Below are positions 1 through 8,821 of a stretch of DNA of 64,000 nucleotides, piece by piece. Below the pieces are notes generated by a model. The model was not told the DNA's origin. It searched no databases and was given only the letters and a program-made list of their open reading frames with translations. This DNA comes from Micavibrio aeruginosavorus. Its GTDB lineage: Bacteria; Pseudomonadota; Alphaproteobacteria; Micavibrionales; Micavibrionaceae. A program made the position numbers and the translations under genes. Positions within the stretch are counted from its first letter, which is position 1. Each line of letters starts with the position of its first letter. Location: contig CP066681.1 of the NCBI GenBank assembly GCA_016432265.1, forward strand, positions 2,382,342-2,446,341, written 5' to 3'.

Positions 1-1885
1 CCCGCTGGCTGTCGCGATGGTGGATTTACGCCGCACGCTCGCCGGCGATAGCCGTAAAGCTCCGGAGATCGCCCGCAAGCTGGAACAGGCGGTTGACGCC
101 CATAGCCATCTCGTCATCAATCCGGCTACGCGGCAGGCGCTCGATGTTGTCCGGAAAACGCTTGCCGTCAGCAAGGACGAAGCCGCGCTTGATCAATCTG
201 TGGCCATGATGTGGGACATCATGCTGCGCCTGGAGGAAGATAACCTCTCGGCGGCTGAGCGCCGTCTGCGCGATATGGAGCGCACGCTGCGCGAGGCTAT
301 GCAACGCAACGCGCCCGAAGAGCAAATGCGTAAGATTCTCGAAGAATCGGCTCAGGCGATGAAGGACGCCATGAAAGAGCAGGCTGAAAAGTCAGAGCAG
401 GATCAGCAAGCCAGACGCGAGCTTGAAGATATGCAAAAGCGCATGGAAGAAATGCGCAGGATGATGGAAGAGCTTTCCCAGCTCGACCCGCAAGCTGCCA
501 GAAAAATGCAGGACATGATGAAGCAGATGCAGGACATGATGCGCCAGCAAAAGCAAGACCGGCAGAAACAAGATCAGCAGGATGGGCAGCAACAAGACCC
601 TTCGCAACAGCAGCAGCCATCCCAGCAGGGTGAGCAACAGCAATCTCAGCAAAGCCAGCAGCAAATGCGCCAGAAACTGCAACAGCAAATGCAGCAGATG
701 ATGCAAAAAATGCAGCAGATGCAGCAGATGCAAAAAATGCAGCAGGATCTGAACGACCTGATCAAGGAACAGGAAAAGCTGATGGGGGAAACCGATCAGG
801 AGCGGGAAAAACGCCAACAGGATATGGCGAAAATTCTCGAACAGCTTGAAAAGCTAACCAAGATGCTAGGAGAGCAGCTTCGCGAGGAGCGCAACAAGGA
901 ATGGGATCGCCTGCGCGAGATCGACCCACCGGTCTATCCGGATTACGACTCATACTACAATCGTCCCGCGCCTCCCGCAGAATCTCGCTGGCCGGACATG
1001 GGCAGCCGCATATTTCTCGCGCAAGCCTCGCAACCCCTGCCGCCGGAAAAACAAAAAGCGCTTGAAGAAAGTAAAAAGCGCATCGAGCGTCTGGGCGAAA
1101 TGGGCACCGAGGTCGATGAAACCGGTAAAACCCTGAAAGGCAAACGCGAAAGGCAAGAAACCCTGAAAGAAAAGGAAGCCGAGGATATTTTCACCCGCCT
1201 GCAGCGCATCCAGCAGGAACTGCGCCGCGCCGAAGAGGAAATGGAACGCCAGCAGAAAGAAGGCCAGAAAAAAGACGGACAGCAACAGGATCAGCAAAGC
1301 CGGCAGCAGCAGAAAAAGCAGCAACAAGATCTGCTTGAGCGGATCAAGCAGATGATGGAGCAGGCGCGCCAGAACGCCGACAGGCAGAAAACCCGACAGC
1401 AGGGCCAGCAACAACAGGATATGCAGAAAAAGCTCGAAGAATTAATGAAAAAAATGCAGCAAAAGGGCATGGATCCCGGCAAACTTGAGGACGCAGGCAA
1501 ATCCATGAACGAGGCCGGGCAGCAATTGCAGGCCGACAACCCGCAAGACGCCGTGCCGAGCCAGAACGAGGCTCTGAAATCCCTGCGCGAAGGCGCGCAG
1601 CAGATGAAAGAGCAAATGCAGCAGATGATGAAACCCGGCCAGGGGCAAGGCCCCGGCCAGGGCGAAGGCGAAGGTGAGAACATGGGCCCGATGACCGATC
1701 CCCTAGGCCGCCGCATGCCGCAGGAGGCCAGGGATCTCGGGCCGCTGGACGCAGAAAATCTGAGCCGCGAACGCCGCGAGGCCATTCTTGAACTGCTCAA
1801 GGATCCCAACCGTCCGAAAGCCGAGCGGGAATACCTGCAACGTCTGCTTGAAGGCGGCAAGAAGAAACCCGCCTTCAAACCTTAG
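1..1885 (+). CDS. TIGR02302/DUF4175 family protein, C-terminal part (runs in from left edge)
   Basis: The reading frame is open to the left edge, so the start lies outside; the first internal ATG is at 17. Residues after that ATG begin with a segment typical of the middle of TIGR02302 proteins (arginine-rich helix, then MWDIMLRLEEDNLSAAERRL). This is followed by about 400 residues of Gln/Met/Lys/Glu-rich low complexity and coiled coil, including long QQ and MQQM runs, and a C-terminal block with LGRRMPQEARDLGPLD and REAILELL. That tail is characteristic of this alphaproteobacterial family, whose function is unknown. The N-terminal membrane half is not in this piece. A matching N-terminal half lies at 4759-5877, beyond the ATPase gene, so the two halves appear in permuted order. 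The family call is firm; whether the gene is complete upstream cannot be seen. Confidence 0.85.
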   Translation, partial: PLAVAMVDLRRTLAGDSRKAPEIARKLEQAVDAHSHLVINPATRQALDVVRKTLAVSKDEAALDQSVAMMWDIMLRLEEDNLSAAERRLRDMERTLREAMQRNAPEEQMRKILEESAQAMKDAMKEQAEKSEQDQQARRELEDMQKRMEEMRRMMEELSQLDPQAARKMQDMMKQMQDMMRQQKQDRQKQDQQDGQQQDPSQQQQPSQQGEQQQSQQSQQQMRQKLQQQMQQMMQKMQQMQQMQKMQQDLNDLIKEQEKLMGETDQEREKRQQDMAKILEQLEKLTKMLGEQLREERNKEWDRLREIDPPVYPDYDSYYNRPAPPAESRWPDMGSRIFLAQASQPLPPEKQKALEESKKRIERLGEMGTEVDETGKTLKGKRERQETLKEKEAEDIFTRLQRIQQELRRAEEEMERQQKEGQKKDGQQQDQQSRQQQKKQQQDLLERIKQMMEQARQNADRQKTRQQGQQQQDMQKKLEELMKKMQQKGMDPGKLEDAGKSMNEAGQQLQADNPQDAVPSQNEALKSLREGAQQMKEQMQQMMKPGQGQGPGQGEGEGENMGPMTDPLGRRMPQEARDLGPLDAENLSRERREAILELLKDPNRPKAEREYLQRLLEGGKKKPAFKP

Positions 1886-2037
1886 TAAAAAGGCCGGGTG
1901 CCGCGATTTATTCTTCCTTGCCGTTGCGCGCAGCAGCAGCCGCGATATGGCGTGTAACCCATGACGCTCGGCGGCGGTTATAAGCCAATCCTGATCCCGC
2001 GCCGAGAGCGCCGGATTCCTGATTCAAACGAATATAA

Positions 2038-4515
2038 CTATGCAATGCCGGGCTTGGGCGTTTCACGCCGGTGAAATCCGATTCCATTCTCCGAACCGCT
2101 ATAGCCGGAAGGCTTCTTGACCTGACGCTCCTTGGCTTCGACCTTCAGCAGCTCCAGAATCTGTTCGGCGCTCATCGTATCGCCGTCCATGAAGCGAATC
2201 TGGTTCTTGACCGCCGAGAAATCAGCCGGTGCCAGATAATTGACCTCGGCCACGGAAGGGGGAGCCTCCTTGCCGAAGAATATCCCGAAAGCCAGCCGCG
2301 CCTGAACGGGCGTCATATTCTGGCAATGGATCTTAAAGGTGAAGCGGCGCTTGGCGGCCGGATCGATATTGTCGTACAGGTTGGTCGTCAGCAGCACGGG
2401 ATAAGGATGCTCTTCGATCCGCGTCAGCATTTCGTTGACTTGCGAAATCTGCCACTGGTGCTCAAGCTGAGTGCGATCCTGCACATAAACATCACCCTCG
2501 TCGAGGATGAACAGCTTGCGCCCTTCCTCAGCCTCCTTGAAAGCCGCAGCGATTTTCTTTTCAGTTTCGCCTTGATACTTGTCGAGGAATTCGGAAGCGT
2601 TCCGCAGCATCGGCTCCAGATCCAGGGCCTGCGCCAGATAGGCGGCGTAACCGGACTTCCCTGTGCCGGAAGGCCCATACAAGATCATTTTGAAATCAAG
2701 ATGCCCCATCTCCTTGATCCTGCCGCTCAACTCCTGAATGTTCATGCTGGCCTTTTCGATCCGCGCGTTGAGAAGCCGCAAATCATAGTTATCGGGCACG
2801 CGATCCCTGATGACAATCGTCTGGCGGTCGCCATAAACCAGTTCCGCCGACGCGCTCAGGCTCAGCGACAAGGAGTCCCTGTTTCCTGAAATCACCGCGT
2901 TTCGTACCGCAGTGTTGATCATGCCCGGCGGCGCCTTGTATTTTTTTGCCAAGGCGAGAGCTTCCGCCGCGCTCATTTCAAAATCATGGCGCGCCGAGAT
3001 CGATTGCCACAGAGATTGACGCACCGCGACCGGCGGTATATCGAACTCCACCGAATAACGGAAGCGGCGGCGCACGGCTGTGTGGAAGCGCCCCGGATCG
3101 TTCGCCGTCCACAGGGTCGGCGTCAGATTGTTCTCCAGCAGGCGGTTTAAGAACACCTTGCTCGCGCCGCTGGGCTTATCGTCGCCCGGCTCGGCGAATA
3201 TGCTGGTATTCGCCGACGGCAGCAAATCTTCCATTTCATCGAACAAAATGACGGCGTGCTGCTTGTCGGCCAGCAGCGCCTGCGCCAGCAGTGCCGAGCG
3301 TATGCGGCTCTGGCGTGAAGGCTCGGCGCCCGAATCGTCGCGTTCGCCGACCAGATAAAGATGCACACCCGCCTTCTTGGCCAGCGCCTTGACGGCTTCC
3401 GTCTTGCCGGTATCGGGCAGTCCCCATAGCAGGATATTGACGCCTTTTTCGCGCGCGGCAATCCCGCCCTTCAATACGGCCAGCATATGCTCGCCGCGCG
3501 CTCCGAGATAGGAAAAATCCTTATCCCAGTCCAGCTCGGTTGTCACCGGATCGCCGATCAGGCGCGAGGTCAGTTTTTCGATCGTCATGTCAGGCTGACG
3601 CAGCAGCATAACCAGCATCGTATCAACCGAAGGGATATGCGAGTCCTCCCCTTCATGGTGATCATCCATCCCCGTTTCGGGAAAAACCAACCCCTTCATC
3701 GGCAGCGGCGCGGTCAACTCCAGCATGTCCGAGATGCGGGCGCGCGGCATATCAATCATGCGCCCCATGATGTCAAAAGTCTCACGCGCCTTGTGCGAAG
3801 CCAGATGGTTGATAAACATACCCAGATCCATGTCTTCATGGGCGCAAACCGCCAGACCCATCAGCTTTTTCTCGTCGCCCTTCAGGTCGAGGTAACCACA
3901 TAGTTTTTCCAGATTCCTGAACAGTCCGTCGTCGTCGATCAAAGGCTCACGTTTGATTTCCGCGGCCAGCCATTCTTTCATAACCGTCCAATCCTGCTCG
4001 CGCACGACGCGCGGATCATCCGGCTTGGTTGTAGCCGGATACAACGGCTTGCGTTCCTTCGTTTTCTCAAGCGTATCAAGCTTTCCTTCCAGTTCCTCGA
4101 TTTCATCCTTGTGATCGTCTATCGCATCATCAAGGCCGTCTGTTGCCCCCTTGGGCATGCCCTTGCGGCTCTCCGTCAAATCGGCCAGCTCTTTCCGGTG
4201 CATTTTGATTTCTTCGCGAATCTCTTTCATCTTCCGGTTCGCGCGCTTCTGGCGGGATTTATCTTCGGCGCTTTTGACGGGAAAGACTTCGATCAGGCCG
4301 GGCAGGCTTATATGATCCTGTTCGATCGCCGAACAAATCTTGTACGCAAGCTTCGAAGTCGGAGGCGTATTCTCCACCAGGCGCTGAAGGAAGCGGATAC
4401 GCATCTGCTCCAGGATTTTTTCGTCCTGATCGTCGTCGGGAAACATCTGCAGCGGCTCTCCCGCCTGTATATGCTGGCGGAGATTATCCAAAGGAGATGA
4501 ACTGTCGGCAGTCAT
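2038..4515 (-). CDS. tandem AAA+ ATPase with N-terminal coiled coil
   Basis: About 825 residues. The N-terminal 180 residues are charged and helical, with a predicted coiled coil. Two AAA+ modules follow. The first has a Walker A GLPDTGKTEA and a Walker B VILFDEMEDLLP; the second has Walker A YGPSGTGKSG and Walker B LFILDEGDVYV. Both have the Asp-Glu pair needed for ATP hydrolysis. The layout recalls CDC48-like or ClpA-like remodelling ATPases, but no protease or ClpP-binding motif is evident and I recognise no specific family. The ATG at 4515 is preferred because GAGG lies about eight bases before it; an in-frame TTG at 4539 would add eight residues. The gene stands alone, opposite in direction to the DUF4175 pieces on either side. 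Confidence 0.8.
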   Translation of the reverse strand: MTADSSSPLDNLRQHIQAGEPLQMFPDDDQDEKILEQMRIRFLQRLVENTPPTSKLAYKICSAIEQDHISLPGLIEVFPVKSAEDKSRQKRANRKMKEIREEIKMHRKELADLTESRKGMPKGATDGLDDAIDDHKDEIEELEGKLDTLEKTKERKPLYPATTKPDDPRVVREQDWTVMKEWLAAEIKREPLIDDDGLFRNLEKLCGYLDLKGDEKKLMGLAVCAHEDMDLGMFINHLASHKARETFDIMGRMIDMPRARISDMLELTAPLPMKGLVFPETGMDDHHEGEDSHIPSVDTMLVMLLRQPDMTIEKLTSRLIGDPVTTELDWDKDFSYLGARGEHMLAVLKGGIAAREKGVNILLWGLPDTGKTEAVKALAKKAGVHLYLVGERDDSGAEPSRQSRIRSALLAQALLADKQHAVILFDEMEDLLPSANTSIFAEPGDDKPSGASKVFLNRLLENNLTPTLWTANDPGRFHTAVRRRFRYSVEFDIPPVAVRQSLWQSISARHDFEMSAAEALALAKKYKAPPGMINTAVRNAVISGNRDSLSLSLSASAELVYGDRQTIVIRDRVPDNYDLRLLNARIEKASMNIQELSGRIKEMGHLDFKMILYGPSGTGKSGYAAYLAQALDLEPMLRNASEFLDKYQGETEKKIAAAFKEAEEGRKLFILDEGDVYVQDRTQLEHQWQISQVNEMLTRIEEHPYPVLLTTNLYDNIDPAAKRRFTFKIHCQNMTPVQARLAFGIFFGKEAPPSVAEVNYLAPADFSAVKNQIRFMDGDTMSAEQILELLKVEAKERQVKKPSGYSGSENGIGFHRRETPKPGIA

Positions 4516-4615
4516 TACGCAACCTCGCTCTGTTTTCAAATAATTATGATTATGTTAAGGGTTAGCCGTTGCTTCGGGAACTTGCAAGAAAGTTTTTTAT
4601 TCATTCCGCCAAACG

Positions 4616-4697
4616 CGGGGAAAACCCCGATTTTCCGGGCTAAAGCCCTTAATTTCCAACCCTTGCCCAGCCCTTGCAGAGGGGATTTGCACCCCTC
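4616..4697. repeat. three consecutive short hairpins in the ATPase / DUF4175 intergenic gap
   Basis: The 219-base gap holds three inverted repeats in a row: CGGGG-aaaa-CCCCG (4616-4629), GGGC-taaa-GCCC (4637-4648) and GAGGGG-atttgca-CCCCTC (4679-4697). The first is followed by ATTTT and could weakly terminate rightward transcripts. The last sits about 60 bases before the TTG start of the downstream gene. Function unknown; the spacing suggests a leader or terminator cluster rather than a mobile repeat. Confidence 0.45.
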
Positions 4698-4758
4698 CTC
4701 ACTTTATGTTAAGGCTTGAGGACATCACCAAGAAAAATAGTAAAACAGGTAGTTTCCG

Positions 4759-5877
4759 TTGTCTGAACCCACGCCAAGCGAGATATCGCCGGATCGTCTT
4801 CCCGCCGCCTTTACCCGGGCCGTTGGCCGGGCGCGGGCTGCTTTGCTATGGGAACGGCTATGGCCACGCATCGTGCCTCCCCTTTCCGTGACAGCCCTGT
4901 TCCTGTCCGCCTCATGGGCCGGAGTCTGGGGCATGGCGCACCCTTACGCCCGCATGGCCGGGGTCATGGCTTTCACGCTGGTGCTGGCGGCCTCGCCATG
5001 GCGTCATAAAACCGGTTCTCTGGCCGTCAGCCGCGACGATGCGCTCAAACGCCTCGATAAAAATCTCGGCGACCCGCTCAATCCGGCGCAAAAGCTGGGC
5101 GACCGCCCCAGCGCCGGCAGCAACGCCGAAGAAAAGAATCTCTGGAACCTGCAAATGGCCAATTTGTGGGAGCGTTACGGCGAACAACTCCATGCCGGAA
5201 CGCCCAGACCCGGCATGGCCGCACGCGACCCCTACCATTTGCGCTTCTTCATCGCCCTGACTATGGCGATCACGGCGGCGACATCGTCCGGCCCGCGTCT
5301 TGATCAGATCAAACAAGCTTTCGACTGGACGGTTCCGGCGCCACCGACACCGCCCGCGCCCCCCCTGCAACTGAAGGCCTGGGTCACGCCGCCCGACAAC
5401 ATCCCCAAGGCGCCGTTGCATATGACCGAGTCTACCCGCGACCACCTTAAGGGCGGAGAAAAACTGGAAGCGCACCAGAGCAGCACGCTCACCATCATGA
5501 CCTACGGAACCGCGACGAAGATCACGGTCAACGGCCAGCCCCTGCCCGTGCAGAAGGAAATCCCGCAAGGCGAGGGAAAGACCGGCTATCAATACGAGGT
5601 CAAATTGCAAGACGCCGAAACCGTGGTCGCGATTGAGCGCGGCCCCACATGGCATATCGATGTCGCGCAAGACCGCGCCCCCAGCGTCAGCATTCAGGGA
5701 ATTGCAACGCCCGCAGCACCTGCGGGCGGCAAGGATTCAAAAGGCATCGACATCGATTACCGCGCCAAAGACGATTACGGCTATCAGGGTGAAATCATCG
5801 TCAAGATGCCGGGCAAAGCCGACCCCGCCGCCAAGCCGCTGCCTTCGGCGCAGGTTCCCGTATTCACACTGCCCTGA
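4759..5877 (+). CDS. TIGR02302/DUF4175 family, isolated N-terminal half (truncated, possibly a pseudogene)
   Basis: 372 residues starting at TTG (AGGT nine bases upstream). The opening RARAALLWERLWP, two hydrophobic segments around residues 40-80, another near 155-175, and the RAKDDYGYQGE block near residues 333-343 match the N-terminal half of TIGR02302 proteins. The frame stops (VFTLP, TGA) just where the family would continue into its central and Gln-rich C-terminal region, and only 10 bases separate it from the end of cheR. The missing C-terminal part corresponds closely to the protein that enters at the left edge of the window. It may be a duplicated remnant, half of a split gene, or a breakpoint of a rearrangement. 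No out-of-frame continuation is possible because cheR follows at once. Confidence 0.75.
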   Translation: MSEPTPSEISPDRLPAAFTRAVGRARAALLWERLWPRIVPPLSVTALFLSASWAGVWGMAHPYARMAGVMAFTLVLAASPWRHKTGSLAVSRDDALKRLDKNLGDPLNPAQKLGDRPSAGSNAEEKNLWNLQMANLWERYGEQLHAGTPRPGMAARDPYHLRFFIALTMAITAATSSGPRLDQIKQAFDWTVPAPPTPPAPPLQLKAWVTPPDNIPKAPLHMTESTRDHLKGGEKLEAHQSSTLTIMTYGTATKITVNGQPLPVQKEIPQGEGKTGYQYEVKLQDAETVVAIERGPTWHIDVAQDRAPSVSIQGIATPAAPAGGKDSKGIDIDYRAKDDYGYQGEIIVKMPGKADPAAKPLPSAQVPVFTLP

Positions 5878-5887
5878 AGTTTTATGG

Positions 5888-6820
5888 TCACCCCCGGCTA
5901 AAACCCTCCGTACTGACCACTTTCATCGGTGTCAACGGCCTCGCCGCCGGAAGCGCGAATCCCAGACGGTTATAGGTTTCTTCAAGCGGCACGGTCGAAT
6001 AAAAGCCGGGGAAGGACGGAACGATCGTGAATTCCGTCGAGAGACCGAGAATCGTCTCCGAGCTGCCAAGGAACAGGTAACCGTCAGCGGCCAGCACGCC
6101 CTTCATGCCGGTGAGAACCTTGCGTTTGTCGTTGTCATCAAAATAGATTAACACATTGCGGCATACGATCAGATCGAAACGGCCCAGCGGCATGAATGAA
6201 TCGTGGAGATTGAAGACACGAAACGAAATGTTCCTTTTCATTTCATCCTTGATCGTCCAGTTCTGCCCCGTTTGACTGAAATATTTCATCAACAGCTTGA
6301 TCGGCAGACCGCGCTGCACTTCAAATGCGGAATACTCCCCTCTTCTGGCGCGCTCGACCGCCGCCGGTGAAATATCGGTGCCGACGATCTCATACGCCCA
6401 GCCCGGCCTTGCCGCCAGCAATTCGTCAAAAATCATGGCCATCGAATAGGCTTCCTGGCCAGTCGATGACGCTGCCGACCATATTCTGATCTTCCTGCTG
6501 CCCTCGCGCGCCTTGAGCAAAGCCGGCAATATGTTCTCCCGCAACTGTTTGAACGCCTTGTCGTCGCGGAAGAAGTAGGTCTCGTTCGTGGTCATGGCCT
6601 CGATGATTTCATCGGTCAGTCCCTTATCCGGCTTCATCTTCAAGGAAGCAACCATCTGATCAAGATTTTGCATGCCGCGGCGGCGGGCAATCGGCAGAAG
6701 CCGCGATTGCAAAAGATACGTTTTCTCCGTTGTGACCATCAAACCAGACGTGCGCTTGAGCAAATCGCGCAAGTATTCAAATGTTTGCGGTTGCAGTGCC
6801 GGGGGGGCGGGGTTATTCAT
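5888..6820 (-). CDS. cheR: chemotaxis protein methyltransferase CheR
   Basis: 310 residues; S-adenosylmethionine-dependent methyltransferase that methylates glutamates of chemoreceptors in the cytoplasm. Visible are the N-terminal helical CheR domain (YLRDLLKRTSGLMVTTEKTYLL), the family block MTTNETYFFRDDKAF, the SAM-binding loop IWSAASSTGQEAYSMAM, and FDLIVCRNVLIYFD. The ATG at 6820 lies two bases after the cheB stop. Longer in-frame starts would run backwards into cheB and are rejected. It is the last gene of the che operon. Confidence 0.95.
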   Translation of the reverse strand: MNNPAPPALQPQTFEYLRDLLKRTSGLMVTTEKTYLLQSRLLPIARRRGMQNLDQMVASLKMKPDKGLTDEIIEAMTTNETYFFRDDKAFKQLRENILPALLKAREGSRKIRIWSAASSTGQEAYSMAMIFDELLAARPGWAYEIVGTDISPAAVERARRGEYSAFEVQRGLPIKLLMKYFSQTGQNWTIKDEMKRNISFRVFNLHDSFMPLGRFDLIVCRNVLIYFDDNDKRKVLTGMKGVLAADGYLFLGSSETILGLSTEFTIVPSFPGFYSTVPLEETYNRLGFALPAARPLTPMKVVSTEGFSRG

Positions 6821-6822
6821 AT

Positions 6823-7917
6823 CTACACCCTCGCCATTCGTTCGACAATATGCGGCCCCATATCCTCCAACGGCAAAATCTCGCTGCAAATGCCGGCCTT
6901 GGCCACGGCGCCCGGCATGCCCCAAACCACGGATGTTTCCTCGTTCTGCGCCAGCACAGTTCCGCCCTGCGCCACCACCTGCTTGCACCCTTGCAATCCA
7001 TCCGATCCCATCCCCGTCAGGATCACGGCCAGAACGCGCGCCCCGTAAACCGCCGACAGGCTGCGCATCATCGGATCGACCGCAGGCTTGCAGAAACTTT
7101 CCTGCGGGCCGTCGTCAAGACGAATGGCCACGGTGCGTTCGTCCTTGCGAGTGAACAGCATATGATAACCGCCCTGCGCGACATAAACATGACCCGGCGC
7201 CAACGCCATGTCATCCATGGCCTCATGCGCGGGAATGTTGCAGGAATTGGCGATCTGGCGCGCCATCACGGCCGTGAAGGTGCGCGGCATATGCTGCGTT
7301 ACCACGATCGGCACACGCAAGCCGCGCAAGTGCGGCAATACCTTCATCAATGCCTGCGGCCCGCCAGTCGAACTGCCGATCGCCAGAATCGCCGGCGATT
7401 GCGTGGCCGTGCGCTTCAGCAACACTGGCGGTGTCGCCGGGGTCAGCAGCGATTTCGCCGACCGCTCCTGCGCCGCAGGTTTTCTCGATGGCTTATGCCG
7501 CCCCAGCAGCTTTACCAACTCGACCAGCCGGTTCTTGAAATCGTCCATGGAGTGCAAGCCCTGAATGCTGCTCGGCTTGAGGATGCAATCGGCTGCCCCC
7601 ATCTCCATAGCGCGAATCGATATCTCGGCACCACGCTCCGAAAGGCTTGAGCACACCAAAACCTTCAGGTCGGGTTTGGCCCGGAGCATATGCGGCAAGG
7701 CTTCCAGCCCGTTCATCACAGGCATTTCCACATCCAAAATGACGATATCAGGATGAAGGCGTTTAACGGCCTCAATCCCTTGCTGCCCATCGACAGCCTT
7801 GCCGACAACTTCGATTCCCTCCTCGGCGCGGAGAATCGTGGAAATGACGTTCCGGATCACAGCCGAATCGTCAACCAGCACCACATGGATATTGTCGGGA
7901 GAGGGCTCGGTCGCCAT
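6823..7917 (-). CDS. cheB: chemotaxis response regulator protein-glutamate methylesterase CheB
   Basis: 364 residues. An N-terminal receiver domain carries the acidic pair in LVDDSAVIRN and the phosphoacceptor Asp in VILDVEMPVMNG. A linker of about 40 residues leads to the CheB methylesterase domain, with the catalytic Ser in AIGSSTGGPQA, His in QHMPRTFTAVMARQ and Asp in LTGMGSDGLQG. It removes methyl groups from chemoreceptors when phosphorylated by CheA. It lies six bases after the CheY-like gene and directly before cheR, the usual adaptation pair. Confidence 0.96.
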   Translation of the reverse strand: MATEPSPDNIHVVLVDDSAVIRNVISTILRAEEGIEVVGKAVDGQQGIEAVKRLHPDIVILDVEMPVMNGLEALPHMLRAKPDLKVLVCSSLSERGAEISIRAMEMGAADCILKPSSIQGLHSMDDFKNRLVELVKLLGRHKPSRKPAAQERSAKSLLTPATPPVLLKRTATQSPAILAIGSSTGGPQALMKVLPHLRGLRVPIVVTQHMPRTFTAVMARQIANSCNIPAHEAMDDMALAPGHVYVAQGGYHMLFTRKDERTVAIRLDDGPQESFCKPAVDPMMRSLSAVYGARVLAVILTGMGSDGLQGCKQVVAQGGTVLAQNEETSVVWGMPGAVAKAGICSEILPLEDMGPHIVERMARV

Positions 7918-7923
7918 GAAAGG

Positions 7924-8319
7924 TTATGCCCCCGCTTCTTCAAATGCGGATTCATCAAGGATTCCCAGTTGTACCAGCTTCAGGCCGATCACTTCCTTGT
8001 CGAAAGGCTTCATGACATACTCAGAAGCTCCTTCTGAAAGCGCCTCTTGAATAAAGGAGGAGTCGGATTCGGTCGTACAGAATATAACGGCGGGGTTTTT
8101 GCTTTTGGGCTCCTGATTGAAATGCCGTAGAAACTCTATGCCGTTCATCACCGGCATGTTCCAGTCCAGCATGATGAAATCCGGCATGCCCTTGCGGCAA
8201 TAGTCAAGGGCAATCTGCCCGTCAGCCGCTTCGTCGCATGAAAATCCGAAGCCTTCCAGCATGCCGCGGATGATCCTTCTTACCGTGGCGCTGTCATCCA
8301 CAATCAAACATTTCGTCAT
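7924..8319 (-). CDS. cheY: CheY-like single-domain response regulator
   Basis: 131 residues, a stand-alone receiver domain. It shows the acidic pair in LIVDDSATVRR, the phosphoacceptor Asp in FIMLDWNMPVMNG, a Thr-containing switch block CTTESDS and the conserved Lys in YVMKPFDKEV. The ATG at 8319 has GGGGCG just upstream; an in-frame GTG four codons earlier is less likely. It sits between cheW and cheB, the position of the operon CheY in many alphaproteobacteria. One of two cheY genes in the operon; which one binds the flagellar switch cannot be read from sequence. Confidence 0.93.
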   Translation of the reverse strand: MTKCLIVDDSATVRRIIRGMLEGFGFSCDEAADGQIALDYCRKGMPDFIMLDWNMPVMNGIEFLRHFNQEPKSKNPAVIFCTTESDSSFIQEALSEGASEYVMKPFDKEVIGLKLVQLGILDESAFEEAGA

Positions 8320-8339
8320 TGAACGCCCCACGCGTTGTT

Positions 8340-8807
8340 TCAGATAGCCTGTTTCTTGTCGCTCCGGCCGATCGCATTCAGCAGCATGCCGATATCAAGC
8401 ACCACCAGCAACTTGCCGTCGAGTTTATAAATCCCGGACGACACGTTCTTCCATACATGATCCATCGTCGCCGGCGGATCATCAAGGTCGACGCAGTTGA
8501 GCGAAAGCACATCGCCAACAGAGTCGATCTGCAAACTGAATAATTCGCCTTTATGCTCGACCACGATATTCATGAAATCTGCGCGATTGTGATCGGGATT
8601 GACATGCAGAGGCTTGCGCACATCGACAACAGTCACTATGCGTCCGCGCAGGTTCAAAACCCCGGCTACCGCATCATCCGCCACCGTCACGTTCGTGATC
8701 TTCTGCGCCCCCAGCACGTCCTGAACGCTAAGGACATTGATTCCGAACAACTGGTCGCCGAGGGAAAATGTCAGGATTTGGGTTACATCGTTCTTCTGCG
8801 CGTCCAT
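8340..8807 (-). CDS. cheW: chemotaxis coupling protein CheW
   Basis: 155 residues forming one CheW domain, the adaptor that links chemoreceptors to CheA. Typical blocks are TFSLGDQLFGINVLSVQDVL near the start, GVLNLRGRIVTVVDVR, and VLDIGMLL near the end. AGGAGTG precedes the ATG by a normal distance. It lies 14 bases after cheA in the same operon. Confidence 0.95.
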   Translation of the reverse strand: MDAQKNDVTQILTFSLGDQLFGINVLSVQDVLGAQKITNVTVADDAVAGVLNLRGRIVTVVDVRKPLHVNPDHNRADFMNIVVEHKGELFSLQIDSVGDVLSLNCVDLDDPPATMDHVWKNVSSGIYKLDGKLLVVLDIGMLLNAIGRSDKKQAI

Positions 8808-8821
8808 GGCACACTCCTCTT

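Noticed and set aside
560..760. Tandem-repeat-like CAGCAG/ATGCAGCAG DNA
   Set aside because: This is codon-level low complexity of a Gln/Met-rich protein, not a CRISPR array or independent repeat element.
1888..2030. Minus-strand open stretch reading ARDQDWLITAAERHG and ISRLLLRATARKN, protein-like in composition
   Set aside because: It has no start codon between the upstream stop and the helical part and runs into the end of the DUF4175 gene; at best a remnant.
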